Assembly: GCF_002288925.2 (NCBI RefSeq)
Contig: NW_022098094.1
Location: 1,682,995-1,746,994, forward strand
Direction: 5' to 3'
Length of the DNA stretch: 64,000 nt
From: Delphinapterus leucas
Taxonomy: Eukaryota; Chordata; Mammalia; Artiodactyla; Monodontidae
A program made the position numbers and the translations under genes. Positions within the stretch are counted from its first letter, which is position 1. Every line of letters starts with the position of its first letter. Shown in pieces: positions 1 to 11,399 of the stretch. The notes beneath the pieces are model-generated. The model searched no databases. It was not told the origin of the DNA and saw only the letters and a program-made list of their open reading frames with translations.

Positions 1-660
1 TCTGGAGAGCAGTTTGAATGTTTTAATGATTTAAAGATTATCTGATTAAAATGAAATTCAAAAGGACTTTTGAATCTGAAATTTAGAAGTCATAATTCCA
101 ACGATTATAGAACTAAAAACTTATTCTAGACTCTGGATTTTCATTAGCTGTCAAAAACTTGCTTCATTTTTTTCTTTATATCTAAACTCAATAAAGTAGA
201 CACACACACTAAAAAAAAACACCTAAATGTCCTGCTTAACTGATTTAGACAAAAACTTCACTCTTTGTAAATACAAAGATAAGGGTTAGCTCTGAGCCCC
301 ATCACTTTATAATTGTATTTTTAGGGGTAAATACGTAAATTATTTGAGTCTTTGTTTCCTAAACTGTAAAACAGAGCTCATAGAAACCATCCCACAGAGT
401 TAATGTGTAGATTAAAATCTATTAAATTTACATACATCATATTTAAATTTGTATATTCTATAGCATATATATAAATACATATTCAATAATATTTAAATTT
501 TTGCCACTGGTACCCTTGGAGTAATATGGTGTAACATCATAATTGGATTTACTTTTTATCTTTTATTTATGCAACAGATATATTTATATCTTATATGTAT
601 ATTTATAACAGATATATTTACATCATTGTATATGAACAAAGTTGTCTTATTAAACACACT
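1..660. other. Unique AT-rich sequence, no gene seen
   Basis: Strongly AT-rich DNA with runs of TTTAAATTT-like and ATATAT-like sequence. I see no open frame with coding character and no repeat I can name. Probably intergenic or intronic. Confidence 0.4.
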
Positions 661-664
661 TATA

Positions 665-900
665 GATGCATTCATTTGTTCAACCATTCATTCAGCAGAT
701 ATTTATGGGGTACCTACAGTGTTTCTACAGTGTTCCAGGCACTGTTCTAGATGCATGAGACACACCACTGGGCAAAAGAGAGAAAGTCCCTTGTTCCCAG
801 AGCTTACATGCTACTAGGGGAGATGGGCAATGAATAGTAAATATGATAAGTAAGTTATGTCGTATGGTAGAAAGTGTTAAAGTGGAACAGAAAAAAAGAC
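665..900 (-). mobile_element. L2-type LINE 3' fragment
   Basis: The stretch starts with an antisense L2-like end (TTCATTTGTTCAACCATTCA) and continues through the usual pattern of ATATTTATGGGGTACC, CCAGGCACTGTTCTAG, CTTACATGCTACTAGGGG and GGCAATGAATAGTAAATATG. The family's 3' end is at the left, so the element lies on the minus strand. It is old and diverged. The small open frames across it are chance. Confidence 0.55.
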
Positions 901-1151
901 TAGATGGGTTCCGCCTACTTGAGATCCTCCCTTCCTGTCTGCCTGCACAGTGGACTTCAAACCCCAGCCTCAGAAATAGAGACACAGCTTTACAGACACT
1001 GCTTCACCAGCCCCACCCTGGGTAAACCATTTCCCTGGAACAAATCCTACTGTTATGCTTATCTGGTTGAACCTTGATTGATGGACCCTACTGCGCCAAG
1101 TTCTAGGCTCTGGAGATACCAAGAGTTCTGTGACTTGTTCCTTGCTACAGA

Positions 1152-1480
1152 CAGAATGTTTGTGTCCCCCCGAATTCCGTATGTTGAAATTTAACCCCCA
1201 AAGTGATGGTGTTAGGAGGTGGGGCCTTTGGGAGGTGATGAGGTCATGAGGGTGGAACCCCCATGATGGGATTAGTCCTTATAGAAGAGACCCCACACAG
1301 CTCCCTCGCCCCTTCCGCCACATGAGGACACAGCAAGAAGACACCATTTATGAACCAGGAAGAGGGTTTTCACCAGACACAAAGTCTACCGGCATCTTGA
1401 TCTTGAACTCCGAGACTACAGAACCGTGAGAAATACGTGTTTGTGGTTTAAGCTGCCCAGAGCAGCTGGAACTAAGATAG
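1152..1480 (+). mobile_element. ERVL-MaLR LTR (MST/MLT1-like)
   Basis: The order of motifs is that of a mammalian MaLR LTR: GAATGTTTGTGTCCCCC, TATGTTGAAATTTAACCCCC, GGTGGGGCCTTTGGGAGGTG, a TTATAGAAGAG TATA-like stretch, CACATGAGGACACAGC, and ACCGTGAGAAATACG near the former poly(A) signal. The last bases (AGCAGCTGGAACTAAG) fit the end of the consensus with a small deletion. It is a non-coding solo LTR remnant. MST and MLT1 subfamilies cannot be separated by eye. Confidence 0.75.
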
Positions 1481-1489
1481 TTCTTGGTC

Positions 1490-2615
1490 CAAAGATAATT
1501 AAAACCTGAATGGGAGGGGCTTGCAATCATATGTGTGTAATTAGTTTCATGTTCCTTGATGGTGAGCACCAATGGATCAGAGTCTCACTAAAGCTCCTCA
1601 GAGCCCCAGTGATCAGAGGGACTCATAAATACTGCTTGCTTGGCCCATGTGCCATCTTCCCAAGTGAAAACCAGCCAGGCACTGGCCTCCTTCTGGAGGG
1701 AAGTTGTCACTAGTGGTGAGCTCCCTGGATGGGGCAGATGGGGGGCTGTTTCTGCAGTGGCCTCTTCAGGTAATCGCTGGCTTCCTGTTTGCATAGGGCT
1801 TAAGCTGAGAGGCATGGGGAGGCACCAGTCAGGCTACTTTACGTTTCCCTGAGATCAGCATAACCATCTCCAGGAGAAAAGCCAGGGAGAAGGAACAGAG
1901 CAGTTGTTGTGAGGCCTGGTGCCTTTTCTCTGCTCCCGGCACAGACAGTAAATGCAGCCTCCCTGCCTCTCTCTTAGGAAGCCCAGCCCCAGCTCTCTGC
2001 TCATCCTGCAGAAATAGACCCGCATGGCGGGGCTCAGGGATTCATTTCCAGGGTCTGGCTGTGCCTTTCTGGAGGCATAAATTGGGTTCTTCTCAGGCGT
2101 ATTAAGAGGTACCTAATTGCATAATTCATTCCTGGCAGACTTTTCTCCCTCTAACAATAATGGCCTTGTTGAAAGCAAAAGCTATTTTTACCAGGATTGA
2201 GCTAGTACAGTGCTTTGTGCAAACACAACCCCTGTGTCAGAGGAGATCAAACTCATTCCTTCTCATACACTTTCACAACAACCTGAAAAGTAGGTGGGTG
2301 GAGGGTATTACTACTCAGACACCTAGAAGAACACGTCGTTGTGCACGTAAGAATAGCACAGTTTCATTCTTCCCCACCTTCCCTCCTAATCACTCTCCCC
2401 CTCCCTCTCCCTGACTCACTATCCATGTAACAGAAATCCCGCAACAATGAGCATGTGCTTCTGCAGGCCACTAGCAAACCTGGTGTTCCCACCAGACATA
2501 TACCCTGAGGATCGCAGGATCCTCCACCCTCTCAGAGATCTTATAGTACTTAAGAAACGCTGGGTTATTCATTGGAACTCTGCAGATGATGATCCTGGAG
2601 AAGCTACTGGTTGTT
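1490..2615. other. Unique sequence with a weak MIR-like patch
   Basis: No gene is visible. Around 2210-2310 the text CACTTTCACAACAACC followed by an AGTAGGTGGG-like stretch resembles an antisense MIR core, but it is too diverged for a firm call. An AT-rich patch near 2090-2160 (TAATTGCATAATTCATTCC) stands out from its GC-richer flanks. Confidence 0.35.
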
Positions 2616-2620
2616 CTCAT

Positions 2621-2936
2621 TGCATTAGTCAGGTCAGGCTGCCAGAGCTAAATACCGTGTCTGAGATCAAGGTGCCAACAGGGATGGTGTCTGGTAAGGA
2701 CTCTCTTCTTGGCTTGCAGATGGCCGCCTTCTCACTGTGTCCACTCATGGGGAGAGAAAGAGAGCAAGCTCTGTGGTTTCTCTTCATAGAAGGGTACTAA
2801 TCCATCACAGGGACCCCATCCTCATGAACTCAGTTACCCCAATTATCTCCCAAAGGCCTCATCTCCAAATACCAGCACATTGGGGGTTAGGGCTTCGACA
2901 TTTGAATTTTGAGGGAACACAATTTAGTCCATAGCA
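2621..2936 (-). mobile_element. MaLR LTR with 5-bp target-site duplication
   Basis: Read on the minus strand this is a MaLR LTR (MLT1/MST type) running from TGCTATGGACTAAATTG to a TGACTAATGCA-like end. Plus-strand hallmarks are TGCATTAGTCAGGTCAGG, GATCAAGGTGCC, GGCCGCCTTCTCACTGTGTC, CTCCCAAAGGCCTCATCTCC and TTGGGGGTTAGGGCTTC. It is flanked by a perfect CTCAT duplication (2616-2620 and 2937-2941), which fixes both ends. An internal block of about 60 bp seen in other copies (the TTTATTTCTCAC region) is missing. Confidence 0.8.
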
Positions 2937-2941
2937 CTCAT

Positions 2942-4265
2942 GTACTTCAGGAAGAAAATATGGAGTTGGGTCCATTTCATTTCATTTTTCCACTCACTCC
3001 TCTGCCCTCATGGGAACACCCTGCTCTTCTAGCAACATGGCTCACAGCCATGACAGTGCATGATCACCACTGTACACCTGCAGCCCTGTTACTGCTTCAC
3101 CACTGCACACCTACAGCCATGTCCCACCTTCTCATTCATGAAAGGCTTGGACTTCTCTTCACAGGCACATTCTCTCCTCCAAGTTCAGCCATGCTTTTGC
3201 ATGACCTGTATTTTCATGTGAAAACTCATCTGAGTGTTTGCCCTCCATCCTGGCCTCGTCTCTCCAGTTACCTGCTCTCGCCCAGGACTCATTCTTCTCC
3301 TCCCGTAGGCATGCACTGGGATGAAGTACTGCTTTGCTGAAACTGCTTGCTCTGCCCACAACGACCTGTCCTTCCAGCTTTTTCGAGGCCTTTGCAGCTC
3401 TTTTTCCTTCTTGGAGGCGCCAGTACACTTTCCTCTCCATCCCTTTCCATACATCCCTTTCCCTGTGTCAGCAGGGCTGTGTGGCATTGCAATGACAGCA
3501 GGCTCTTGGTAACGTTGTAAAGTGTCTTTTCATTGTGTCCATTTGAAATGCCTCACTTTTGAATGAACTCAACTGTCCACTTTGTTGTGCCTGCACGCAC
3601 GCATACACACAGGCTGCTTGGAGCTGCTAGAGAGATTGGCGAGCCAGCCAGGTGAGCTGTGTGTCCTGTGACCGCTGGCCTCCACAGGGCTCCCTTCCCG
3701 CTCACCCTGTCCCATGTGCTGCTTTAGGAGAGAAGAAGCTCTGACTGCTGTCCACCCCCCATAAGCCGGTGTTTGCAGGCACAGTCGCTCTTTTCCGTCC
3801 TCCTGTTCATCAGAGAAACCATCATAAAACACCTAAGTTTGTGCCTTGATCCCCCTAACTCTGTCTCTTACCGGGCCTCCTACTCTGGGGAAAATGGACA
3901 CCACCAGATGGAAAATAGGTGCCCTCCCCACCTCCAATCCCTGACACCATCACTGGTACCTTTTTCTCAATTCCCATCTTGGGTCCTCATCCTGAATTTT
4001 AACTTCCTCTTTGTTACTGACTCCTTCCCATCAGCACTTAAATATACTCTGCCCCTCCCACTTCACTTCTCCCAGCCCTGTGCTCTCTGCAGCCACTCCC
4101 CTGCCCACATCTCCTGCCCATGTCCATGTGCATTCAAGAGCATCTCGCCCGCTTGCTCCTCCACTTCCTCACCACCTGTGTGTGGCAGCCAGTTGCTGTC
4201 CAGCCCGCACCTGCCACCCGCTCTCCCAAAGCCGACACCAAGACCCCTGAGTCACTAACCCTTCA
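2942..4265. other. Unique pyrimidine-rich sequence, no gene seen
   Basis: C/T-rich on the plus strand, which creates several open frames of 90-160 codons (for example 2909-3340 and 3773-4258). They are low-complexity in Ser, Pro, His and Leu and match no family I know. They are treated as composition artefacts. Confidence 0.4.
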
Positions 4266-4269
4266 CTCT

Positions 4270-4340
4270 CCTCCAGGCCCAGCGTCCAGCATTGTGCCTG
4301 GTACTTAGCAAGTGTTCAATAAGTATTTGCTGAATGATTG
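4270..4340 (+). mobile_element. MIR or L2 3' end fragment
   Basis: ATTGTGCCTGGTACTTAGC followed by a CAATAAGTATTTGCTGAATG-like end is the shared 3' end pattern of MIR and L2 elements. It is too short to tell them apart. Confidence 0.45.
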
Positions 4341-4435
4341 TACACACATCCCTGAAGAGGTTCAAGTATTAAGAACAGGGTGTCTTTCATGAGCAATTTC
4401 CAGTATCTTCCCAGAGAAAAGTTAGATGGACACAT

Positions 4436-4560
4436 TCATTCGTGCCTGTGTTCATCTCTCCACTCACTCACCCAACACTGACTGGCTCTGTGTTATGTGT
4501 CAGCCTCTGCTTAGATGCGGAAAAAGACAGTGAATCAACACAGCCCCTGCTTACAAGAAG
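4436..4560 (-). mobile_element. Diverged L2 fragment
   Basis: Antisense L2-like 3' region: a CATTCATTCGTGCC start, an AACACTGACTGGCTCTGTG segment and a GACAGTGAATCAACACAGCC segment follow the same order as the copy near 665. Weak but consistent. Confidence 0.35.
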
Positions 4561-4869
4561 CATACTCACTGACCAAGTGAAACACTGTGCTTAAATACAG
4601 GAACACATTACTCCTAAAGTATTATCTGCCCCTGCCCCCATATGCCAGAAGATGAACAGAGAGGAGACAGGTGACAGGAGGGGTCCCTAAAAGAGGAATT
4701 TCTAAGGAATCAGGTTCTGGGGTAGTTATCCTACCTCCCGAAAAAAGGTGGAGGCCTTGGGGGCCCCAGTCATGTATAAAATTCTTCAAGGGGTAGAAAA
4801 ATATTCTCCATAGACATCTAACTCCATCAGCCTTCTGTGTTCTGAGCTACTCGAATATAATCCAATATT

Positions 4870-5205
4870 TGTTACTTGTGTTTTATTTGTTATTTATTTA
4901 TTTATTTTTGGCTGCATTGGGTTTTCATTGCTGCATGTGGGCTTTCTCTAGTTGCAGCGAGCGGGGGCTACTCTTCGTTGCAGTGTGCAGGCTTCTCATT
5001 GCCATGGCTTCTCATATTGCAAAGCACCGGCTCTAGGCACGCGGGCTTCAGTAGTTGTGGCACGCAGGCTCAGTAGTTGCAGAGCATGGGCTTAGTTGTT
5101 CCACGGCATGTGGGATCCTCCCAGATCAGGGCTCGAACCCATGTCCCCTGCATTGGCAGGTGTATTCTTAACTACTGAGCCATCAGGGAAGTCCCTGTTA
5201 CTTGT
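4870..5205 (-). mobile_element. CHR-1 SINE with 10-bp target-site duplication
   Basis: A tRNA-derived cetartiodactyl SINE inserted in antisense. The T-rich tail complement is at the left (TTATTTATTTATTTATTTTTGG) and the tRNA-like head is at the right, ending in CATCAGGGAAGTCCC. The antisense B box is seen at GGGCTCGAACCCATG. The insertion is bounded by a perfect TGTTACTTGT repeat at 4870-4879 and 5196-5205. It is longer than CHR-2 (about 315 bp) and clearly diverged, so it is an older copy. Confidence 0.88.
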
Positions 5206-6470
5206 TCTTAAGGTAAAACACGATAAACAGGAAGTTTCAGCATTTGCCACTGAAAATTGTGCCTCTTCCAACCCAAGCTCTACAATCCCTCTACAGTCTC
5301 TTTTTCTCTGTCAGTCACCTATAATCAAGCTACCATACTCTGTAGTGACTTTCTTTTCCTTAAAATAAAAAGTGGTGTCAAAATAAGAAAAATTATTTAT
5401 CAAGGATGCCAACATTTGCCATGATTGGGTTTGGCAACTAGTATAAAGCTGAGAACCCATCAATTTAACAATTTAACCATGTCTAAATAAAGCAGAACAA
5501 ACACAAATCATTTTCTGACACCTCAAACTTTCTTTTTAGTTGTTAACACCTGGAATGGAATTGCAATATTTACCCTAGTTCTGCAATGAATCTTGATATC
5601 CAAAATTTCACAAGGGGCACAAAAGTTATAACAATCTCTACAGAAATTATATTTTAAATTTAAAAAAACAGACATAAACTGCAAGTCTCATAAAGGAGGA
5701 GGTGCCATGGAATCAAATAGCACTGGGGTATCACCGCTGTAAATGACTGGGCGTCAGTGATGTAAGAACAATGTTCTGACACTCATATTAGCAACTCCAG
5801 TTTTACCTTTTTTGTTCTATAATGAAGAGCCTCTCATTCCTTATTCCAAAGTGAAATGTTTAATGTCAAGCAAGTTGTTGACCCTTTTTTGGCCTCCAGT
5901 CATTGCTTGAGTGGGTAGCATAGTTTGAGTTGAAGTTAACCTATGGCTAGAATTCAGACGTGTCTGGGGAATTCATTGGCACGTTGGTTGGCCAGGCCAT
6001 CCCAAAGCCCAGCTGTGTGAAGGGCTGTGAGGACTTCTAGGAGAGAACTCACCCTGTAGACCAGGGTCCTGAAAACAAGCAGCTGTGCTTGTAACCAAAC
6101 CTCCAGTTGCTAGTAAGGTGGGGGCCTAGTGTACATCAACCGGGTCTGTATTCTTGCCCATTGCCCCTGTATGCAGAAACTCAGAAAGCTGTTTCATCAA
6201 ACACTGTTAACACTCAAGCTTATCCAGACCTCCTCAGCCTCTGAGCACTAGTGTGGGTGATGTAGCAGTCATAACTCAACTTCTACTGGCTAGACCTAAG
6301 TTTCCAGGCTGATTCGAGTTACTTCTAAGAGCCCCTGGGGAGATTCACCCAATCTACCCACTTTCCTATCATTTTCCGCCTCCTTGGTCTCCCAGGGGCT
6401 GGGGAGACACAGCCAGGTCATGTCAGGACATGCAGGTGCCCACTTGTCTACAGGCCTCACTGTGAAGGGA
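5206..6470. other. Unique sequence, no gene seen
   Basis: AT-rich to about 5.9 kb, then moderately GC-rich. I see no recognisable repeat, RNA gene or coding segment. Confidence 0.35.
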
Positions 6471-6495
6471 TGCCCATAGTGAGGCAGTTATGCTA

Positions 6496-6990
6496 GTGGG
6501 CAGGGCAGTTCCAAGTGAAAGAGCAAGTCAGCCAAAAAGATTAAAGAAACAGCAGATGCCACAAAGCATCTGACCTGACAGCTGGCCAGAACTGTTGACC
6601 GACACAGGTCTGACAAGCCAGGAATGCTTGGGGCCCACTTTGAAGGGTGTCAAGTTTCTGTGTCAGAATGTGGGTCCAGGAGCCAGTGAATTTGGATATG
6701 GAAACAATAAAACCTTGGAAAACATGGAAATACCAGCATTTCTGCACATTTCAAAGTCACTAACTCACTGTTGGAGAAGTGGGAAAGATGTTTATCAGAT
6801 TTTCCTATTACAAAACCATCAGAGTCCGTGTCGTCTGAAACTGCTGCTGCTGTGGAGAGACTGGCAGCATCCCAGAGCCAGGTGACAGACTTGGCGAAGG
6901 AGCTCTTTGTTAAAGGCCACAAGGACAGTTCAGTACATTATTTAATGGTTCATAGTACACATGAAGACACAGGTACTCAGGACTGGTTCA
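6496..6990 (+). pseudogene. Candidate old processed pseudogene, parent unknown
   Basis: In one plus-strand frame the sequence reads as plausible protein interrupted by stops. KSKSAKKIKETADATKHLT is followed by a TGA, then QLARTVDRHRSDKPGMLG, two more stops, and a longer charged stretch (LLEKWERCLSDFP through AAAVERLAASQSQV to LAKELFVKGHKDSS) that looks like an amphipathic helix. AATAAA-like signals lie downstream (about 7168 and 7215), as expected of a retrocopy. I do not recognise the parent gene. A second frame is also open over 6595-6885, so chance cannot be excluded. Confidence 0.28.
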
Positions 6991-6999
6991 GCTGAAGAA

Positions 7000-7366
7000 T
7001 GACATGTTATCCGACACTTTTAATTCAAGATTTGACTTCGTCCGCTTTTCTCTGTCTCCATTCTCTCTCCATCTCTTTTCTCCATCCATCCCTGTCTTTC
7101 TCCTTCTTTCTTGGTATGTCTGTCTATAACATTGTTCAATATTTTCTCCTGGATCATTTAAGAAATTAATAAAACTCTCATTTATTTATTCTCAGCCATT
7201 TATTGGTTGTTGAATAAAATAAACACATAGAAAAATGCCAATAGTAAGAATTGCACATGCTAAGGTTTTTGTTGGCTAAAAACAAACAGATCAAATTCCA
7301 AAAAAATTTAAAACTCCATAGGTTACTTAAGGGAAAATCGGACTAATTCTGTTATTAAAACGCAAG
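7000..7366. other. Pyrimidine-rich then AT-rich unique sequence
   Basis: A CT-rich stretch (about 7040-7110, repeated CTCCATC units) is followed by AT-rich DNA. It may be the 3' untranslated part of the pseudogene candidate just upstream. No other feature is seen. Confidence 0.3.
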
Positions 7367-7368
7367 CC

Positions 7369-8781
7369 TGTGTGCCCAACACACAGTGAGGCCAAACAAT
7401 ACCAAAACACCAGAGTTTGGAACAGAGAAAGGTTTATTGCAGGGCCATGCAAGGAGATGGTTGGCTCATGCCTTAAAACCCCCAGAACTTCCCTGGTGGT
7501 GCAGTGGTTAAGAGTCCGCCTGCCAGTGCAGGGGACACGGGTTCGAGCTCTGGTCTGGGAAGATCCCACATGCCAGAGCAACTAAGCCCGTGAGCCACAA
7601 CTACTGAGCCCATGCACCACAGCTACTGAAGCCTGTGTGCCTAGAGCCTGTGTTCTGCAACAAGAGAAGCCACCTCAATGAGAAGCCCACGCACCGCAGC
7701 GAAGAGTAGACCCCGCTCGCCACAACTAGAGAAAGCCCATTCGCAGCAACGAAGACCCAATGCAGCCAAAAAACAAAAAAAAAAACCCAAACTCCGTGAA
7801 AGCTTTCAGCAAAGCCCTTTTATAGGAAAGGTGAGGGAGGGGCGTGGTTAGTTGTTGCAAACGTCTTAGTGTCAGATCCTTTGTTCTTGAGGTCAGGTCA
7901 AAGTCAGGTGATGATATTCCTGTAAATCTCCACCAAACAAATGTTACTCTCTGTTCTGACAAAAAAGGGGAAGGTCCCAAGGCACAACTTTCACCCTTCG
8001 AGGTCCAGGCCTGGCTAAGAGAAGGGGGTCCCTGTGGCGGGGCAAGGGGCTGTTACCCTGCCCCGGAGCATTCACCAAGCACCCAGTCTGGGTCCTCCTG
8101 CCAGTGCCTAGGCCTAGCTGAAGAGGCAGATCTCAGTTGGTCGCTCCCTCAGGGCCAGGTCCCCAGACCCTGCCCGGCTGTCATCGCTGAGGGAGCCAGA
8201 CGCCCAGGACCCAACTGGCCTTCAGGCTCCTCAGGCCACCCAAACGGTGGGAGCCAGGTCCCCCAGACTGTGTCTTATGCAGACTGCTGCTGCCATTAGG
8301 TCACAGAGGCAGGGATGGGAGAGAGGTTCACTGCCACCTCAGGGCCTGGGCCCGGCCAGTGGGCCGTCTTGGCGAGGGCTTTGGAGCCCTGCAGGATCCA
8401 CCCCCAGCCTGTTTCCTGGGCCCCCCAGCTCACCCGCCAGCCCTAGGCTGGGTGAAGTGGAGGGCCCTGGGCAGAAGGCCAGGATCTGCCTCTTACTTCA
8501 GTCTCCACCTGAGGACCACCACTCCGCAGACCGTTGGCTCAATGCCCCTCCTGCGGTCGCTCATTGACAGTTGCTTGCTTGTGGGCAGGGCCCACTGCAG
8601 CACCAACCAATGCTGAATGGGGCCCGCTGTGGCACCGACCAGTGCCTGAGCAGGACCTCTACGTGGCTCTAACCAGCTGGCATTAATGGTCTCCGAGTAA
8701 CCGCTGCCTGGTAATGAGGTAGGGGGGTGGGGGTGGTAATGGCTTGCAGCAATGGCCGATTGCTAAGGACTACACACTGCA
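7369..8781 (-). mobile_element. Probable ERV LTR, antisense, split by a SINE
   Basis: The left end begins TGTGTGCCCAAC. Shortly after comes GGTTTATTGCAGGG, the complement of a CAATAAACC poly(A) signal region as found in artiodactyl LTRs. After the inserted SINE (7486-7786) the sequence resumes as GC-rich LTR-like DNA. Near 8585-8690 there are about three imperfect 34-bp direct repeats (GGGCCCACTGCAGCACCAAC, GGGCCCGCTGTGGCACCGAC, GACCTCTACGTGGCTCTAAC), which look like U3 enhancer repeats. The right end is uncertain, near an ACTGCA at 8776-8781. I found no clear target-site duplication and no internal retroviral genes. Confidence 0.5.
7486..7786 (+). mobile_element. CHR-1 SINE inside the LTR
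   Basis: A complete plus-strand tRNA-derived SINE: head AACTTCCCTGGTGGTGCAG, B box CGGGTTCGAGCTC, a long body with repeated CCACAACTACTGAGCCC-type units, then an A-rich tail (AAAAAACAAAAAAAAAAA). It interrupts the antisense LTR and is therefore younger than it. No clean target-site duplication is visible. Confidence 0.88.
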
Positions 8782-8789
8782 GCACTCTA

Positions 8790-9285
8790 TTTCAATTCCT
8801 CAGAAATCATGCTTACACAGACATTGAAAATGCAGAGGCTCTAACCAGTAAAACATGATATGGGCAAAACATTGCTCAATGAATCAACTTTTAATAAACA
8901 TTTACATAGAAAAAAGATAATAGCAAATAGAATAAGTTCATGAAAAATAAATATTTTTTATTTAAATGCTATACAATATTTAGAAATGAATTAGATTGCC
9001 TTAATGGAATTCATTTTCTCTATGCAAATTTGTCAATCTTGCCAAAAATTTAATTGAAATATGTTTTTACATAGATGGAATGTGTATGAATACAGAAAAT
9101 CTGAGAGTTTATATACACAAAGATTACAATAATTTTTTCTTTAAATACTATTTTTAGCTTTTGCATACACACACACATATACAAACACAAGTTGTTTTAT
9201 TAAAATGGAATTAAATCACTTAGGGTGATAAGATGAATAGTTCCTTTGCATTTCAAGTAAGAAATTTCTCCCTCCAGTAATGGCA
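8790..9285. other. AT-rich unique sequence
   Basis: A/T-rich with short homopolymers and a short CA run (about 9166-9192). No gene or named repeat is seen. Confidence 0.35.
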
Positions 9286-9291
9286 GACTAG

Positions 9292-9590
9292 TGTTATGGA
9301 CTGAATTGTGACCCTCCCACCAAACTTATGTGTTGAAACCCTAACCCCCTGTACCTCAGAATGTGACTGTATTTGGAGATAGGGTGTTTAAAGAGGAGAT
9401 TAAGTTAAAATGAGGCCATTAGGGTGGCCCTAATCCAATATGGTGTCTTATAAGTACAGGAAATTTGGACACAGAGAAACCCCAGGAATACATACACACA
9501 GAGGAAAGGCCATGTGAAGACACAGTGAGAAGGTGGCCATTTGCAAGCTGAGGAGAGAAACCTCAGGAGAAACAGCAGTGTGCATTCTTT
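9292..9590 (+). mobile_element. MLT1-type MaLR LTR, 3' truncated
   Basis: It starts TGTTATGGACTGAATTGTG and continues through CTAACCCCCTGTACCTCAG, ATGTGACTGTATTTGGAGAT, GGTGGCCCTAATCCAATATG, CTTATAAGTACAGG and GCCATGTGAAGACACAG in consensus order. It ends near CCTCAGGAGAAACAGC without the usual CCAGAACTGTGAG segment, so the 3' third is missing. Confidence 0.8.
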
Positions 9591-9599
9591 TTAGAGAAA

Positions 9600-10110
9600 T
9601 AAAATATCCTGGACATCAGATTTAATTTTTTCATATACAATGTCTAGCACTCAGTCAAAAATAATAGGGCGCATAACAGAAAAATAATGTGAAACAATGA
9701 ACAGTAGAAACAGGGGATTCAGGTGAAGGTGTCATCAGTTATGATTAACATGTTTAAGGAGCTATAAGCAGAGTTAAAGAAAGGAGAGACTATCAAGAAA
9801 GAACCAAAGGGAGATTCTAGAACAAAAAGACACAATAGCCACAATTAAGAATTGAATTGGTGAGTTTAACAGCAGCCGAGGAGAAGTGAAAGAAAATTAG
9901 TGAGCTGGAAGATAGGTCAAGAAAAAATATGCTGACTGCAGCACAAAGAGACAAGGGTATAAGTCAAGTTCCAGTAAGAAAGAAGAGAGAAAACTTTCTG
10001 AAACAATTTCAAAACTGAGAAAAAACATCAAGCCACAGTGTGAGAGTCATACAGAGTCCAACCAGGTAAAATCAAAACAAAACCACACCTAAGTGCAGAA
10101 TGGCCCCCAG
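9600..10110 (+). mobile_element. Old L1 (L1M/HAL1-like) ORF1-region fragment
   Basis: A-rich purine sequence with ORF1-like phrases: CAATTAAGAATTGAATTGG, GTGAGCTGGAAGATAGG and TTTCAAAACTGAGAAAAAAC. These fit the ancient L1 ORF1 coiled-coil region in sense orientation. No open frame survives. It abuts the truncated MLT1. Confidence 0.5.
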
Positions 10111-10119
10111 AATCATCTT

Positions 10120-11395
10120 CCTGATGCACAGGGGGCCTTAGCATTTATCCACCATTGGTTGAGGAAGTGAATCCCTCTGACATCTGGTCTGCACTAGTCT
10201 GGGACCAGCGAGCCCCCAGGACGCTGGAGAAGATGCTGAAGCAAAGAGTAAAGACATGCAGCCCGTGCTCCAGGTGGGATGCTGTCACCGCAGGTGAGCT
10301 CATGTGACCTGTGTACCACAGCTGAGTCACAATCACACATGGGCTGCGGAGATGTGACGTGAGGAACCAACGTATTTGCTACATAACTCGTTAAAAAGTG
10401 TTATCTAAAAACAAAAAAACTGCTAATATCATCTTAGACCTCTGTGTACAGTTAACCTCTTTACAAAGTCATGACCTTCATTTGTTTTGGAGAACAGGTC
10501 TCTAATAATCAATAATAACATGCATCGCCCACATATGAGAATGCTATATTGGACGAGTATCAAAACATTCTAGACACAACCAGGGAACATCAAGAAAGTT
10601 TGAATGATTCTGTTCAGCATAAGCAAACCTGTCACTGCAGGAGCTGAGTGGACCCTGGGAGTCATGCTAATCAGCATCAAAGAATGTTTCCTGAACATTT
10701 TGGGGAACAGATGACAGCTTCGTTCTTACCCACTGGGTGCTTAGGGTTGGTGGCTTACACTATTCCCATTTGTTTGGCTACCGACTGTTTCTCTGAATTT
10801 TGCCAAATTTATCTAAACGTGAAGTGAATTGAGAAAGTCAAGTTTCAAGCATAGCTAGGGGAAAAAAACCTGAGCAGGAAACATTGAATCAGGTGCCATC
10901 AGCTGAACCAGCCGTTCCGACCTGCTGTGGAAAGTGACATCCTCAAGCCAAGATTTCAGTCCATCAAAAACCTGGCAGGAGCCCAGAGCCACCTGTGATT
11001 TCTTCTTTCTTATATAACTAGCCAAGTTAATTCTAAATGAGCAGTAAAATCAAAAGGCTTGCAGCCAGGCATCCCCCAGGGAGGACGTCTCTCCAAGCCC
11101 ACTATCATTCTGTACTTCTACCCCATTGTCCCGACCTTTCTTTGGAATGCTAGTTCATATGTATGTCATATTTATAAAGAGAAAAATTCAGGAAAGTGAG
11201 TTATTTGGGGAATAGATTTTGCTCAAGAGAAAGGTTGTCATATAAAGTCTGCTTGTATCAAAGACAGGATTAAATCATTGTTCGCCTTTGCTGCTCGTGG
11301 TACTGGCTGGATGGGTGTTTTATGTGATGCCCTTTTTTGGGGTGCCTATACCTTCCTTGCAGGTGTTGGTCTTACTAATGCTTAGCTCACAGGAA
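10120..11395. other. Unique sequence, no gene seen
   Basis: Mixed composition and no recognisable repeat or coding region. Short AT-rich tracts lie near 10380-10420 and 11150-11210. Confidence 0.35.
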
Positions 11396-11399
11396 GCTC

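Noticed and set aside
4870..5205. Functional tRNA gene suggested by A and B boxes
   Set aside because: The tRNA-like head belongs to a SINE; no cloverleaf tRNA of proper length is present here or in the other SINE copies.
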